64,000 nt of DNA, from positions 1 to 64,000 of the forward strand of contig NZ_JAFIMU010000009.1 in assembly GCF_017302985.1 (NCBI RefSeq). Direction: 5' to 3'. Of the stretch, positions 25,896-33,794 are shown piece after piece (the first letter of the stretch is position 1; each line of letters starts with the position of its first letter). The stretch comes from Corallococcus macrosporus. GTDB taxonomy: Bacteria > Myxococcota > Myxococcia > Myxococcales > Myxococcaceae. The notes under the pieces were generated by a model, which made no database searches, was not told the origin of the DNA, and saw only the letters and a program-made list of their open reading frames with translations. Both the position numbers and the translations under genes were made by a program.

Positions 25896-27253
25896 GCCTG
25901 GAGCCGGACGACGAGCCCGGAGTCTTCGAGCGCACCATGTTGGTCGACACCCGGAAGCTGGGACCGCCCCCGAAGCCCGCGCAGGCGCCGGCCGCCGCCC
26001 CGGTCATGCCGTGGCGGCCGTTCGCCTTCCCGCACCTGGAGAAGGTGTCCCGCTCACAGAGCCAGCTGGCGGAGCGGCTGCGCTGGCTCACGCCCAACGC
26101 GGGCACGCTGGAGACCGTCTGCGCGCGCCTCAAGGCCCTCTTCGACGTGGACGTGCGCCTGTCGGTGGAGTCCGCCCAGGCGCGCCCCATGACGGAGCTG
26201 CGCCGCTTCCTGGGCGACCCGTCCTTCCTCGCGGTGCTGGCCCCCGGCGCGCTCAAGGGCCGCGCCATCCTCGAAATCGAGCTGTCGCTGGCGCACTCGG
26301 CGGTGGACCTGCTGCTGGGCGGCGCCGGTGAGACGGTGGGCCTGCGGCCGCTGACGGACATCGAGGAGGGCGTGATGGGCTACGTCGTCCTGGAGGCCCT
26401 GAAGGAGCTGGTGCCCGGGCTGCAGCCCGGCGTCCCCCGGCCGCGGCTGGATGGCGTGGCGCGCGGCGTGGACGAGGTCTCCGCGCGCCTGGGCGAGGAC
26501 GGCCCGATGCTGGCCGTGCACCTGAACGCGGTGCTGGGCCCGCACCGCGGCATCGTGCGGCTGGTGGTGCCGTCGGCGGTGCTGGAGGCGGCCGAGCCCG
26601 CGGTGGAGAGCGCCCAGCGGCGCGACCATCGCCGGCAGGACATGAAGGCCAACGGGCGGCGCCTGTCCGCGCTGCGCGACTGGCTGCGCGCGGAGATTGG
26701 CGTGGCGGAGCTGTCCGCCCAGGACCTGGCGTCGTTGCGCGTCAAGGACGTGCTGCTGCTGGACATGCTGTCGGCACGGCCGGACAAGGGCGAGGACGGC
26801 ACGGCGCAGCTGCGGCTGGGGCTGGGCCGCACCGGCCACTTCGCGGTGGACGTGTTCCTGGAGAACGACCGCTACCGCGCGCGCATCACGGACATCGTCC
26901 CCGGGGAGCCGGGCAACCCCCAGGGTGGGGAGTCCGGCGGGCCGGAAGAGAACGAGGACTTCACCAACCCGGAGCTGGGCGTTCCTCCGGAACTCGAAGG
27001 GGCGGCATTGGACGACAACAACCGGGACGGAAGCGATCTGCTCAGCGACCTGCCCCTGCAGGTGGCGGTGGAGCTGGCGCGCGTGCCCATCACGGCCGAA
27101 CAGGTGGTGGGCTTGCGCACAGGCCAGGTCATCGACCTGCGCCGTGGGGCGGGGGAGCCCGTGGACCTGTCGGTGAATGGCAAGGTCGTGGCCCGGGGCG
27201 AGCTCGTGGAGCTGGAGGGACAGCTCGGCGTTCGCATCATCCACCTGAGCTGA
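25892..27253 (+). CDS. sctQ: T3S cytoplasmic ring protein (YscQ/FliM-FliN family, SpoA domain)
   Basis: A 453-residue protein of the sorting platform. The central region has FliM/HrcQ-like strands, and the final ~65 residues are a SpoA domain (L-P-L-Q-V-A-V-E-L, G-Q-V-I-D-L, V-D-L-S-V-N-G-K-V-V-A-R-G-E-L-V). It is translationally coupled to sctP by the ATGA overlap. I see no internal start clearly marked for a separate C-terminal SctQ product, although some systems use one. Confidence 0.9.
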   Translation: MSLEPDDEPGVFERTMLVDTRKLGPPPKPAQAPAAAPVMPWRPFAFPHLEKVSRSQSQLAERLRWLTPNAGTLETVCARLKALFDVDVRLSVESAQARPMTELRRFLGDPSFLAVLAPGALKGRAILEIELSLAHSAVDLLLGGAGETVGLRPLTDIEEGVMGYVVLEALKELVPGLQPGVPRPRLDGVARGVDEVSARLGEDGPMLAVHLNAVLGPHRGIVRLVVPSAVLEAAEPAVESAQRRDHRRQDMKANGRRLSALRDWLRAEIGVAELSAQDLASLRVKDVLLLDMLSARPDKGEDGTAQLRLGLGRTGHFAVDVFLENDRYRARITDIVPGEPGNPQGGESGGPEENEDFTNPELGVPPELEGAALDDNNRDGSDLLSDLPLQVAVELARVPITAEQVVGLRTGQVIDLRRGAGEPVDLSVNGKVVARGELVELEGQLGVRIIHLS

Positions 27254-27355
27254 AGCGCGTGTGCCCGTGCGTCACAGGGCAGGCGGGCAGGGGGGCGTGC
27301 TCGTGCCCGGGCCCGTGGCGGTTCTGACTCGGGTGCACTAGGCTCGCGCGCATCC

Positions 27356-28015
27356 ATGGCGGTCCTCGGTCTTTCCTCCTCGCGCCTGCTGCTCGGCGCA
27401 GCGCTCCTCCTCGCGTCGCCCGCCGTCCTGGCGCAGGCGCCCGTGGCCTCCACGCCGGATGCCACCGTCGCGGCGCCGGCCCCGGAGGCCGCCGAGCCCC
27501 AGGCCGTGAAGCCCGCGGCTCCCTCGGCTCCCGCGCTGGCCCCCGCCACCGGTGATGGCGCGGCCCGCGCGAAGCGCCACGCGGATGAGCTGGACCGCGA
27601 GCTGGGCATCGAGCCGGAAGCCGACGCGGCGCAGGAGAGTCTGGGCTGGGTGGTGGTGCGCACGGTGGCGCTGTTGGGCGCGGTGCTCGCGGCCATCTAT
27701 CTCACGCTCAACGTGGGCCTGCGCAGGTTGATGGGGCTGCAGGGCGTGCCCGTGGGCAAGGCGTCGGTCGTGTCGGTGATGGAGCGCATCCCGTTGGATC
27801 AACGGCGCACGCTCTTCGTCCTGAAGGCCGCGGACGAGTACCTGCTGGTGGGTGGCGGCGAGGGTGGCGTGCAACTGGTTTCGAAGCTGGACCGCGACGC
27901 CGTGGAGCGCATCCGCTCCGCGCGTCCGCCGTCTTCGCCGGTGTCCCTGAGTCCTTTCCTCCAGAAGCTCCTCTCCCGCCGGACCGGTGGCACCACGCCG
28001 CCGCCGGGCGTCTGA
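27356..28015 (+). CDS. FliO-like flagellar-type export-gate assembly protein
   Basis: A 219-residue protein: signal-peptide-like N-terminus (ending L-A-Q-A), an Ala/Pro-rich periplasmic linker, one membrane helix (about 98-120), and a cytoplasmic domain with the FliO pattern (S-V-V-S-V-M-E-R-I-P-L-D-Q-R-R-T-L-F-V-L, then Y-L-L-V-G-G). FliO helps FliP/SctR assemble. It lies directly upstream of sctR, as fliO-fliP do in flagellar operons. FliO is normally absent from injectisomes. A TAGGCT hexamer at 27339-27344 may be an internal -10. Confidence 0.78.
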   Translation: MAVLGLSSSRLLLGAALLLASPAVLAQAPVASTPDATVAAPAPEAAEPQAVKPAAPSAPALAPATGDGAARAKRHADELDRELGIEPEADAAQESLGWVVVRTVALLGAVLAAIYLTLNVGLRRLMGLQGVPVGKASVVSVMERIPLDQRRTLFVLKAADEYLLVGGGEGGVQLVSKLDRDAVERIRSARPPSSPVSLSPFLQKLLSRRTGGTTPPPGV

Positions 28016-28025
28016 AGGCCGTCCC

Positions 28026-28853
28026 GTGAACCGTTCGTCTCCCGCCGCCCGTCCGCTGCTGTTCCGCGCCCCGCCATGGCTCTTCGCGGCCCTCGTGTCG
28101 CTGCACCCCTTCGTCGCGTCCGCGGCGAAGAAGGGCGGGGACGGGCTGCCGGATGAACTGGTGAAGGAGGCGGTGAACACCGACTCGTTCACCTCCCGTC
28201 CGCTCATCCTCATCCTCGCGCTCGCGGCCATGTCGCTGGTCCCGTTCGCGCTGATGATGGTGACCAGCTTCGTCAAGATCTCGGTGGTGCTCTCCATCGT
28301 CCGCTCGGCGCTGGGCACCCAGCAGATCCCCCCCACCCAGGTCATCACCGGCCTGGCCATCATCCTCACCGTCTACATCATGGCCCCCGTGGGCCAGGAG
28401 ATGTACCGGGCGGGCGGCATCGACATCTGGTCCCGGGGAACGTCGGTGTTCTCCTCGGAGACCGTGGGCACGATGCTGGGAGCCGCGGACAAGTCCAAGG
28501 AACCGCTGCGCGAGTTCCTGATGAAGAAGGTCACCAACAAGGACCGCACGCTCTTCTACAGCCTGGCGAAGAAGATGCGGAAGGAGGAGGACCGCAAGGA
28601 CATCGGCCCGAACGACTTCATGGTCATCGTGCCGGCCTTCGTCGTGTCCGAGCTGAAGGAGGCCTTCCAGATTGGCTTCCTCCTGTTCGTGCCCTTCATC
28701 GTCATCGACATGGTGGTCGCCAACATCCTGCTGGCGCTGGGCATGCACATGCTGTCGCCCACGACCATCTCCATGCCCTTCAAGCTGCTGTTGTTCGTGC
28801 TCGTGGACGGCTGGTACCTCATCGCCAAGGGCCTGGTCATCGGCTACCTGTAA
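28026..28853 (+). CDS. sctR: T3S export-gate protein (FliP/YscR family)
   Basis: A 275-residue membrane protein. Like FliP and unlike most SctR it has an N-terminal signal peptide (about residues 1-34, ending V-A-S-A-A). The core has the family pieces M-M-V-T-S-F-V-K-I-S-V-V-L, Q-I-P-P-T-Q-V-I-T-G-L, and F-V-V-S-E-L-K-E-A-F-Q-I-G-F, with four membrane helices. GTG at 28026 follows the FliO-like stop by 10 bases and gives the signal peptide. Forms the export gate with SctS and SctT. Confidence 0.95.
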   Translation: MNRSSPAARPLLFRAPPWLFAALVSLHPFVASAAKKGGDGLPDELVKEAVNTDSFTSRPLILILALAAMSLVPFALMMVTSFVKISVVLSIVRSALGTQQIPPTQVITGLAIILTVYIMAPVGQEMYRAGGIDIWSRGTSVFSSETVGTMLGAADKSKEPLREFLMKKVTNKDRTLFYSLAKKMRKEEDRKDIGPNDFMVIVPAFVVSELKEAFQIGFLLFVPFIVIDMVVANILLALGMHMLSPTTISMPFKLLLFVLVDGWYLIAKGLVIGYL

Positions 28854-28869
28854 GGAGCCCCGTACTCCC

Positions 28870-29136
28870 ATGAATCAGCTCACGTTCATCACCCAGGAGG
28901 CGCTGTTCCTGGTGCTCGTGGTCTCCGCGCCGCCGGTGCTCATGAGCCTCCTGGTGGGCTTCATCATCGCCCTGTTCCAGGCCACGACCCAGATCCAGGA
29001 GCAGACGCTCACGTTCGCGCCCAAGGTCGTCCTCGTCTTCGGCGTGCTGGCCATGACGGGCCCCTGGATTGGCGGACAGTTGTTGCGCTTCACCTTCCAC
29101 GTCTTCGACCGCTTCCCGGCGCTCATCGGCAGATGA
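28870..29136 (+). CDS. sctS: T3S export-gate protein (FliQ/YscS family)
   Basis: An 88-residue protein with two membrane helices in a hairpin. The family segment A-L-F-Q-A-T-T-Q-I-Q-E-Q-T-L-T-F-A-P-K is intact. The ATG at 28870 was chosen because the frame extends upstream into sctR without a start in context. Its last 4 bases overlap sctT (ATGA), which suggests coupled translation. Confidence 0.95.
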   Translation: MNQLTFITQEALFLVLVVSAPPVLMSLLVGFIIALFQATTQIQEQTLTFAPKVVLVFGVLAMTGPWIGGQLLRFTFHVFDRFPALIGR

Positions 29137-29951
29137 ACATCGGCGAAGCCATGGCCGAGCTGGGCGCTCGGGTGAACCTGTCGGTCACCATCTTCACGGT
29201 GGCACTCATCATGTGCCGCGTGATGCCCATCCTCATCTTCAGCCCCTTCCTGGGCGGCGAGGTCGTTCCCTCGGAGATGAAGCTGGGCCTGGGCCTGATG
29301 GTGTCCGTGGTGCTGTTCCCGTCCGTCGCGGACCGGATGGACAAGATTCCCCTGAGCGCGCTCCCGTACATCGGGCTGCTGCTCAAGGAGATCTTCATCG
29401 GGTTGTCGCTGTCGTACATCGTCAACATCGTCTTCGACGCGGCCCGGGTCGCGGGCAACCTGATGGACACGATGGCGGGCAGCAACAACGCCCAGCTCTA
29501 CGTGCCGCAGCTGGGGCAGCAGGTGTCGCTCTTCTCCAGCCTCAAGGTGCAGCTGTGCGTGGTGCTGTTCCTGTCGCTGGACGGCCACCACGTCATCATC
29601 CGGGCGCTCGCGGAGAGCCTGGCGGTGGTGCCGCTGGAGGGCTTCCCGCACTTCAGCCGGGGCGTGTGGCCCTTCTTCGACCTGATGATCCGCTCCTTCG
29701 CGGACCTGCTGAAGATCAGCCTGGCGCTGGCGGGGCCCGGCATGGTGGCCGCCTTCGCCACCGACCTGGCCATGGGCGCCATCAACCGCGTGGCCCCGCA
29801 GATCCAGGTCTTCTTCATCGCGATGTCGCTCAAACCGCTGATGAGCGTGCTCATCATCTTCGTCTCCATCCACGTCATCATCGGCCGCATGCAGGGCGAA
29901 ATGGGCGCCATGCTCCGCATGGTGCGGCAGGCCATCCAGCTGCTGGGTTGA
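29133..29951 (+). CDS. sctT: T3S export-gate protein (FliR/YscT family)
   Basis: A 272-residue integral membrane protein with six to eight predicted helices and family segments such as L-L-L-K-E-I-F-I-G-L-S-L-S-Y-I-V and D-L-A-M-G-A-I-N-R-V-A-P-Q-I-Q-V-F. SctT caps the SctR5-SctS4 export gate. Length is normal. Follows sctS with a 4-base overlap and precedes sctU by 19 bases. Confidence 0.95.
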   Translation: MNIGEAMAELGARVNLSVTIFTVALIMCRVMPILIFSPFLGGEVVPSEMKLGLGLMVSVVLFPSVADRMDKIPLSALPYIGLLLKEIFIGLSLSYIVNIVFDAARVAGNLMDTMAGSNNAQLYVPQLGQQVSLFSSLKVQLCVVLFLSLDGHHVIIRALAESLAVVPLEGFPHFSRGVWPFFDLMIRSFADLLKISLALAGPGMVAAFATDLAMGAINRVAPQIQVFFIAMSLKPLMSVLIIFVSIHVIIGRMQGEMGAMLRMVRQAIQLLG

Positions 29952-29970
29952 GGGCTCCCGGGACCGCACC

Positions 29971-31053
29971 ATGTCGGACGAGAGTGGCGACAAAACAGAG
30001 GAACCGTCGCAGAAGAAGCTCGACGATTCCCGCAAGAAGGGGCAGGTCTGGAAGAGCAAGGACCTGACGGGCGTCGCCGTGCTCGTGGCCGGCCTGGGCA
30101 TCGCCCGGGGGACCTGGAGCACGGTGGAGTCGGAGGTCTCCGCGCTCTTCCTCTTCACCTTCGACGTCATCGCCCATCCGGACCGCCTGGACCTGGCGAT
30201 GTCGCAGATCCTCTACATGGCGCTGAAGACGCTGGCCGTCCTCACGCTCCCGGTGGCGGCGGGGGCCGCGGCCATGGGCGGGCTGATGGAGTTCCTGCAG
30301 GTCGGGTCGCTGTTCACCATGGACCCGATCATGCCCAAGTTCGACAAGCTCAACCCCATCTCGGGCTTGAAGAACATGTTCACGAAGAAGGCCTTCGTCG
30401 AACTGCTCAAGAACCTCATCAAGATTTCCGTCGCCGCGTACGTCGTCTACGGCGTGGTGCGCGACTCCATGCCCCTGGTCATCGAAACGGTGCGGCAGGA
30501 CACGCACGGCATCATGGCCATCCTGGGGGAGATCATCTACCGGGTGGGCGCGCGCATCATCCTGCTCTTCGTCATCTTCGGCGTGTTCGACGTGTGGTGG
30601 CAGCGCAAGTCGTACATGAAGGACATGATGATGACGAAGGAGGAGGTCAAGAAGGAGTACAAGCAGAGCGAAGGCGACCCGCACCACAAGGCCAAGCGCA
30701 AGGAACTCCACCACGAAATCATGGAGGGAGCCCAGATGGAGGCGGTGAAGGACGCGAGCGTCATCGTCACCAACCCGGACCACGTGGCCGTCGCGTTGAT
30801 GTACGACCAGAACAAGGACGGGGCCCCCCGCGTGCTGGTGAAGGGCATGGACGCCAAGGCGGAGCGCATCAAGGCGCTGGCGAGGGAGGCCGACGTGCCC
30901 CTGCTGCGCAACGTGCCGCTGGCGCACGCGTTGTTGCGCGTGGAGGTGGGCGAGGAGGTCCCCGAGGAGCTCTACGACGCCGTCGCCGAGGTCCTCAACT
31001 TCGTCTACGGGCTGAAGCAGCAGCAGAACGCGGCGCCGCCTGCGCGCGCCTGA
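29971..31053 (+). CDS. sctU: T3S autoprotease/substrate switch (FlhB/YscU family)
   Basis: A 360-residue protein with the FlhB opening (G-D-K-T-E-E-P-S-Q-K-K), four membrane helices and a cytoplasmic domain. Self-cleavage would occur at N268-P269-D270-H271, where most family members have N-P-T-H. The cleaving Asn-Pro is kept; Thr to Asp is a conservative family variant to my knowledge but should alter the switch surface. It is followed 10 bases later by a stand-alone copy of its own C-terminal domain. Confidence 0.95.
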   Translation: MSDESGDKTEEPSQKKLDDSRKKGQVWKSKDLTGVAVLVAGLGIARGTWSTVESEVSALFLFTFDVIAHPDRLDLAMSQILYMALKTLAVLTLPVAAGAAAMGGLMEFLQVGSLFTMDPIMPKFDKLNPISGLKNMFTKKAFVELLKNLIKISVAAYVVYGVVRDSMPLVIETVRQDTHGIMAILGEIIYRVGARIILLFVIFGVFDVWWQRKSYMKDMMMTKEEVKKEYKQSEGDPHHKAKRKELHHEIMEGAQMEAVKDASVIVTNPDHVAVALMYDQNKDGAPRVLVKGMDAKAERIKALAREADVPLLRNVPLAHALLRVEVGEEVPEELYDAVAEVLNFVYGLKQQQNAAPPARA

Positions 31054-31063
31054 GGAGAAGGCC

Positions 31064-31348
31064 ATGGCCAGCGACCAAGAGGCGGACATCGCCATCGCCA
31101 TCAAGTACGACAACAAGGCGGACGGCGCCCCGCGCGTGGTGGCCAAGGGGATGCGCCTCAAGGCGGAGAAGATCCGGGAGATCGCCAAGCAGTACGGCAT
31201 CCCGGTGATGCGCAACGTCTCCCTGGCGCACGCCCTGTACCGGGTGGACGTGGGCCAGGAGGTCCCCGAGGAGCTCTACGACGCGGTGGCGGAGGTCTTG
31301 AACTTCGTCTACGCGCTCCAGCGCGAGCAGCAGGCGGGCGGGCGCTGA
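31064..31348 (+). CDS. FhlB-like stand-alone copy of the SctU C-terminal domain
   Basis: A 94-residue protein that aligns with the part of SctU after the N-P-D-H site: both share D-G-A-P-R-V, V-K-G-M/A-K-G-M, L-R-N-V or M-R-N-V, L-A-H-A-L, and a near-identical P-E-E-L-Y-D-A-V-A-E-V-L-N-F-V-Y. It lacks the membrane domain and the cleavage motif. In flagellar systems FhlB/YlqH proteins of this kind can substitute for or modulate cleaved FlhB. Probably arose by duplication from sctU; GAGGAGAAGG precedes the ATG. Confidence 0.88.
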   Translation: MASDQEADIAIAIKYDNKADGAPRVVAKGMRLKAEKIREIAKQYGIPVMRNVSLAHALYRVDVGQEVPEELYDAVAEVLNFVYALQREQQAGGR

Positions 31349-31394
31349 AGGGGGCTGGACGCGGGCCCCCCTCCTGTATTGAAGTCGGCCCACC

Positions 31395-31877
31395 ATGGCC
31401 AGAATCAACAATCAGCCCCCCAGCACCGCGCTTTGGCCCTGGGGCGGCCCCCGGAGTGTCCGCGAGCGGCTGGTGGATCCCGCCCAGCTCGAGCGGGCGA
31501 AGAAGGCGCGCAAGGCCGGCAACATCAAGAACCCGTCGATGCCGTCGGCGGCGCTCCTTGATTTCATCGGGCCGGCGCACTCCTCGGAGGAGCTCCGGCT
31601 GCCGCTGCCGCCGCACCCGGGCGGTCACGACGCGGACCTGGAGGGCTTCAGTGACCGGCCGCACCTGGCCAGCGTCGCGGGCCGTGGGGATGACGGGCAG
31701 CGCCGCATGCTGGAGCGCGGGCTGGCCAAGGTGAACGCGCCGCCGGAGCGCCTGGAGCGCCTCAAGGCCCTGCTGCAGCGCGAGTCCGCCATGCTGGGCC
31801 TGGTGGACCAGGTGAGCGCGGAGTCGCAGGAGATCATCCGCCGCATGTGGGAAGAGCAGAAGGACGAGGGCTACTGA
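31395..31877 (+). CDS. Unknown T3S-locus protein with C-terminal helices
   Basis: A 160-residue protein. The N-terminus is polar with two W residues (A-L-W-P-W-G-G-P) and a basic stretch (A-K-K-A-R-K-A-G). The C-terminal ~65 residues are amphipathic helices rich in L, E and R. No family recognised. It is 3 bases before the SycD-type chaperone gene, so client or regulator are both possible. Confidence 0.62.
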   Translation: MARINNQPPSTALWPWGGPRSVRERLVDPAQLERAKKARKAGNIKNPSMPSAALLDFIGPAHSSEELRLPLPPHPGGHDADLEGFSDRPHLASVAGRGDDGQRRMLERGLAKVNAPPERLERLKALLQRESAMLGLVDQVSAESQEIIRRMWEEQKDEGY

Positions 31878-31880
31878 CCC

Positions 31881-32357
31881 ATGGCGGCGCTGGACCCCGA
31901 AGACCCGCAGGACGAGGCGAAGCTCACCGCGCTCCTGCAGCGCTGGGCGGAAGGCAAGGCCACGCTCCGCGAGGTGCGCGGCTATTCCAACGACGAGCTC
32001 TACGCCATCGCCAAGACGGCCTACTTCTTCTTCTACCAGGGCCGGGTGGCGGAGGCGCGCACGCTCTTCCAGGGGCTCTACGCCGTCAACCCCACGGACG
32101 TGTACTTCGCCAAGGCGCTGGGCGTGGTGGAGATGGCCGCGGGCAACGGGCAGGGGGCGCTCGCCGCCTTCGACGTGGCCGCGAAGCTGGCCCCGCAGGA
32201 CCCGGCCGTCTACGTGGGCCGCGCCGAGGTGAAGCTGGCCATGGGCCAGAAGCCGCAGGCGCTGGAGGACCTCCGCCGCGCCGCGGCGATGACGCCGGTG
32301 GATGATCCGGTGGTGCGCAAGGCCGGAGCCATGGTCAACGCGCTCACCCGCCGTTAG
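31881..32357 (+). CDS. SycD/LcrH-type T3S chaperone (TPR)
   Basis: A 158-residue TPR protein with the SycD pattern: an N-terminal helix, then L-Y-A-I-A-K-T-A-Y-F-F-F-Y-Q-G-R-V-A-E-A-R, then F-A-K-A-L-G-V-V-E-M-A-A-G-N-G, then a third TPR near 105-140. This arrangement is the class II chaperone fold that holds hydrophobic translocators. Such a chaperone suggests that this system exports translocator-like proteins, although no classic SctE or SctB was recognised. Confidence 0.82.
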   Translation: MAALDPEDPQDEAKLTALLQRWAEGKATLREVRGYSNDELYAIAKTAYFFFYQGRVAEARTLFQGLYAVNPTDVYFAKALGVVEMAAGNGQGALAAFDVAAKLAPQDPAVYVGRAEVKLAMGQKPQALEDLRRAAAMTPVDDPVVRKAGAMVNALTRR

Positions 32358-32409
32358 CAGGCGCGCTCCACGGCTCGGGATTCCGGGGCTTGAGGGGCTT
32401 CAGGTGTTT

Positions 32410-32437
32410 TTGGGCACCCTGGATCTTCTGCTAGGGT
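32410..32437 (+). promoter_or_regulatory. Candidate promoter, TTGGGC-N16-TAGGGT
   Basis: TTGGGC (32410-32415) and TAGGGT (32432-32437) lie 43 bases before the 32480 start. A similar pair, TTGGGC-N18-TAGGAT, precedes sctV. Both resemble vegetative myxobacterial -35/-10 elements and differ from the sigma-28-like element. Confidence 0.4.
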
Positions 32438-32479
32438 GTTTCATGTCATCCATTTCTCTCCTACCCAAAGGACAGCGCA

Positions 32480-33082
32480 ATGACGACCCCGAACCCTGAT
32501 CCGCGAGTCCCCGCCACGATGCCGCCGGCGGCGCCTGAAGAGGTGACCAAGAAGCGCGACGGCCTCATCTCGGGTCTGGACGCGGCCGCGAAGTCCGCGA
32601 CGGGGACCCTGCAGGCGGTGCTCCGGAAGATGTCCGAGCTGCTCGCGAACACGAAGGATGGCGCGCAGCTGAACATGAACCTCTACGAGGACGTGAAGAC
32701 GGCCTTCAACCGTCACCTCAAGGAGGCGGAGAAGAACCCCAAGCTGGCGGCGGACATGCCCGCCGTGCTCATCAACGCCGTCGAGTGGATGCAGGAGTAC
32801 ATCTCGTCGCGCGGCTTTGATCCCGCGCCCGCCGCCGCCGCCGCGCCGGCCGCCACGGCTCCTGCCGCCGCCGCCGCTCCGGGCCAGGCCAAGGTGAAGG
32901 ACGCCTTCGAGAGCTCCAGCGCCGCGAAGAAGCGCGCCGTCCTCACCGGCGACGTGCCGCCGCCGCCCTCGGTTGCCGCCACCCCCGCCGCCAAGCCCGC
33001 GGACGCGCAGGAAGTGCAGAAGGACCTGGAGTCCTTCAAGGCGTGGATGAAGAACCCGGCCCTGGGCAAGCTCAAGGGCTAG
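32480..33082 (+). CDS. Unknown helical Ala/Pro-rich T3S-locus protein
   Basis: A 200-residue protein. A helical domain (about 20-115) containing L-L-A-N-T-K-D-G-A-Q-L-N-M-N-L-Y-E-D-V is followed by an Ala/Pro-rich linker, a helical piece and a closing helix (F-K-A-W-M-K-N-P-A-L-G-K-L-K-G). No signal peptide or membrane helix. It has its own vegetative-type promoter. Not assignable to a family; an exported or accessory protein is possible. Confidence 0.65.
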   Translation: MTTPNPDPRVPATMPPAAPEEVTKKRDGLISGLDAAAKSATGTLQAVLRKMSELLANTKDGAQLNMNLYEDVKTAFNRHLKEAEKNPKLAADMPAVLINAVEWMQEYISSRGFDPAPAAAAAPAATAPAAAAAPGQAKVKDAFESSSAAKKRAVLTGDVPPPPSVAATPAAKPADAQEVQKDLESFKAWMKNPALGKLKG

Positions 33083-33137
33083 CAGGACTTCCTCGACGGG
33101 GGGCTCCCTTTCTCGGGCTGCCCCCTGTTCCGGAGAC

Positions 33138-33167
33138 GCAACTTCTCGCCCCGTCGGCGGATAATCC
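33138..33167 (+). promoter_or_regulatory. Candidate sigma-28-type promoter for the 33204 gene
   Basis: GCAAC begins at 33138 and ATAATCC ends at 33167, exactly 23 bases from first G to first A of ATAATCC, as before the 16465 gene. The -10 octamer G-C-G-G-A-T-A-A has one mismatch to GCCGATAA. The start codon is 37 bases downstream. Confidence 0.62.
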
Positions 33168-33203
33168 CCACAAGATTCAACTTCCTTCCTACGGAGTTCC
33201 CCC

Positions 33204-33578
33204 ATGGCTGGTGGAGTGAATGGTGTCGGCGCGGGCAGCGGCGCGCAGCGCAAGCAGTCGACCAACACGGAAGCCCAGAAGCAGCAGGCCGTCCAGGACG
33301 CCATCAACGCGTCCGTTGCCCGCATGAAGGAGGACGAGGGCAAGACGAGCTACCTGGGCGAGGGCCGCATCGACAAGGTGAAGGAGAAGGTCGCCGAGGA
33401 GATGGAGACCTTCATGAAGGAGAACCCCAACGCCACGCCCGAGGAGATCAAGGCGAAGGCGGAGGAGAGCGCCTCCAAGAACGAGACCAATGCCGGCTTC
33501 GAGAAGATGCGCGACGACAACTTCTTCAAGAAGCTGATGTCCCGCCGCAAGGAGCTCATCCGGGACATGTGGGGCTGA
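33204..33578 (+). CDS. Small Lys/Glu-rich protein under a sigma-28-like promoter
   Basis: A 124-residue protein with a Gly/Ser N-terminus (A-G-G-V-N-G-V-G-A-G-S-G), like the opening of the FlgM-like candidate at 17584. The rest is charged and helical, ending R-R-K-E-L-I-R-D-M-W-G. The flexible N-terminus and the promoter shared with the needle-like genes suggest a late T3S substrate or its partner. Function unknown. Confidence 0.62.
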   Translation: MAGGVNGVGAGSGAQRKQSTNTEAQKQQAVQDAINASVARMKEDEGKTSYLGEGRIDKVKEKVAEEMETFMKENPNATPEEIKAKAEESASKNETNAGFEKMRDDNFFKKLMSRRKELIRDMWG

Positions 33579-33794
33579 GTCGTCCCCTGTAAGTGCCGTC
33601 ACCCGCGCTGCCGTCCGGTCCACCCAGGGGTGGCGGGCGGCAGTCGTGCTTTGCGGGACAGGCATCCGAGCAGGCGCTGGCCCCTGGCTTGAAAGGGGGA
33701 CTGGCGCCCCCGGTTCTCCGGTAGAACCTAGTCGGGGCGACCGGCTCTTCAGGGACTGGCGCCGGAACGGAGCGGAAACCCAAGGAGGACGCGG

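Noticed and set aside
33579-33794. Small frame at 33646-33840
   Set aside because: Overlaps the start of the lipoprotein gene in another frame and has no coding character.
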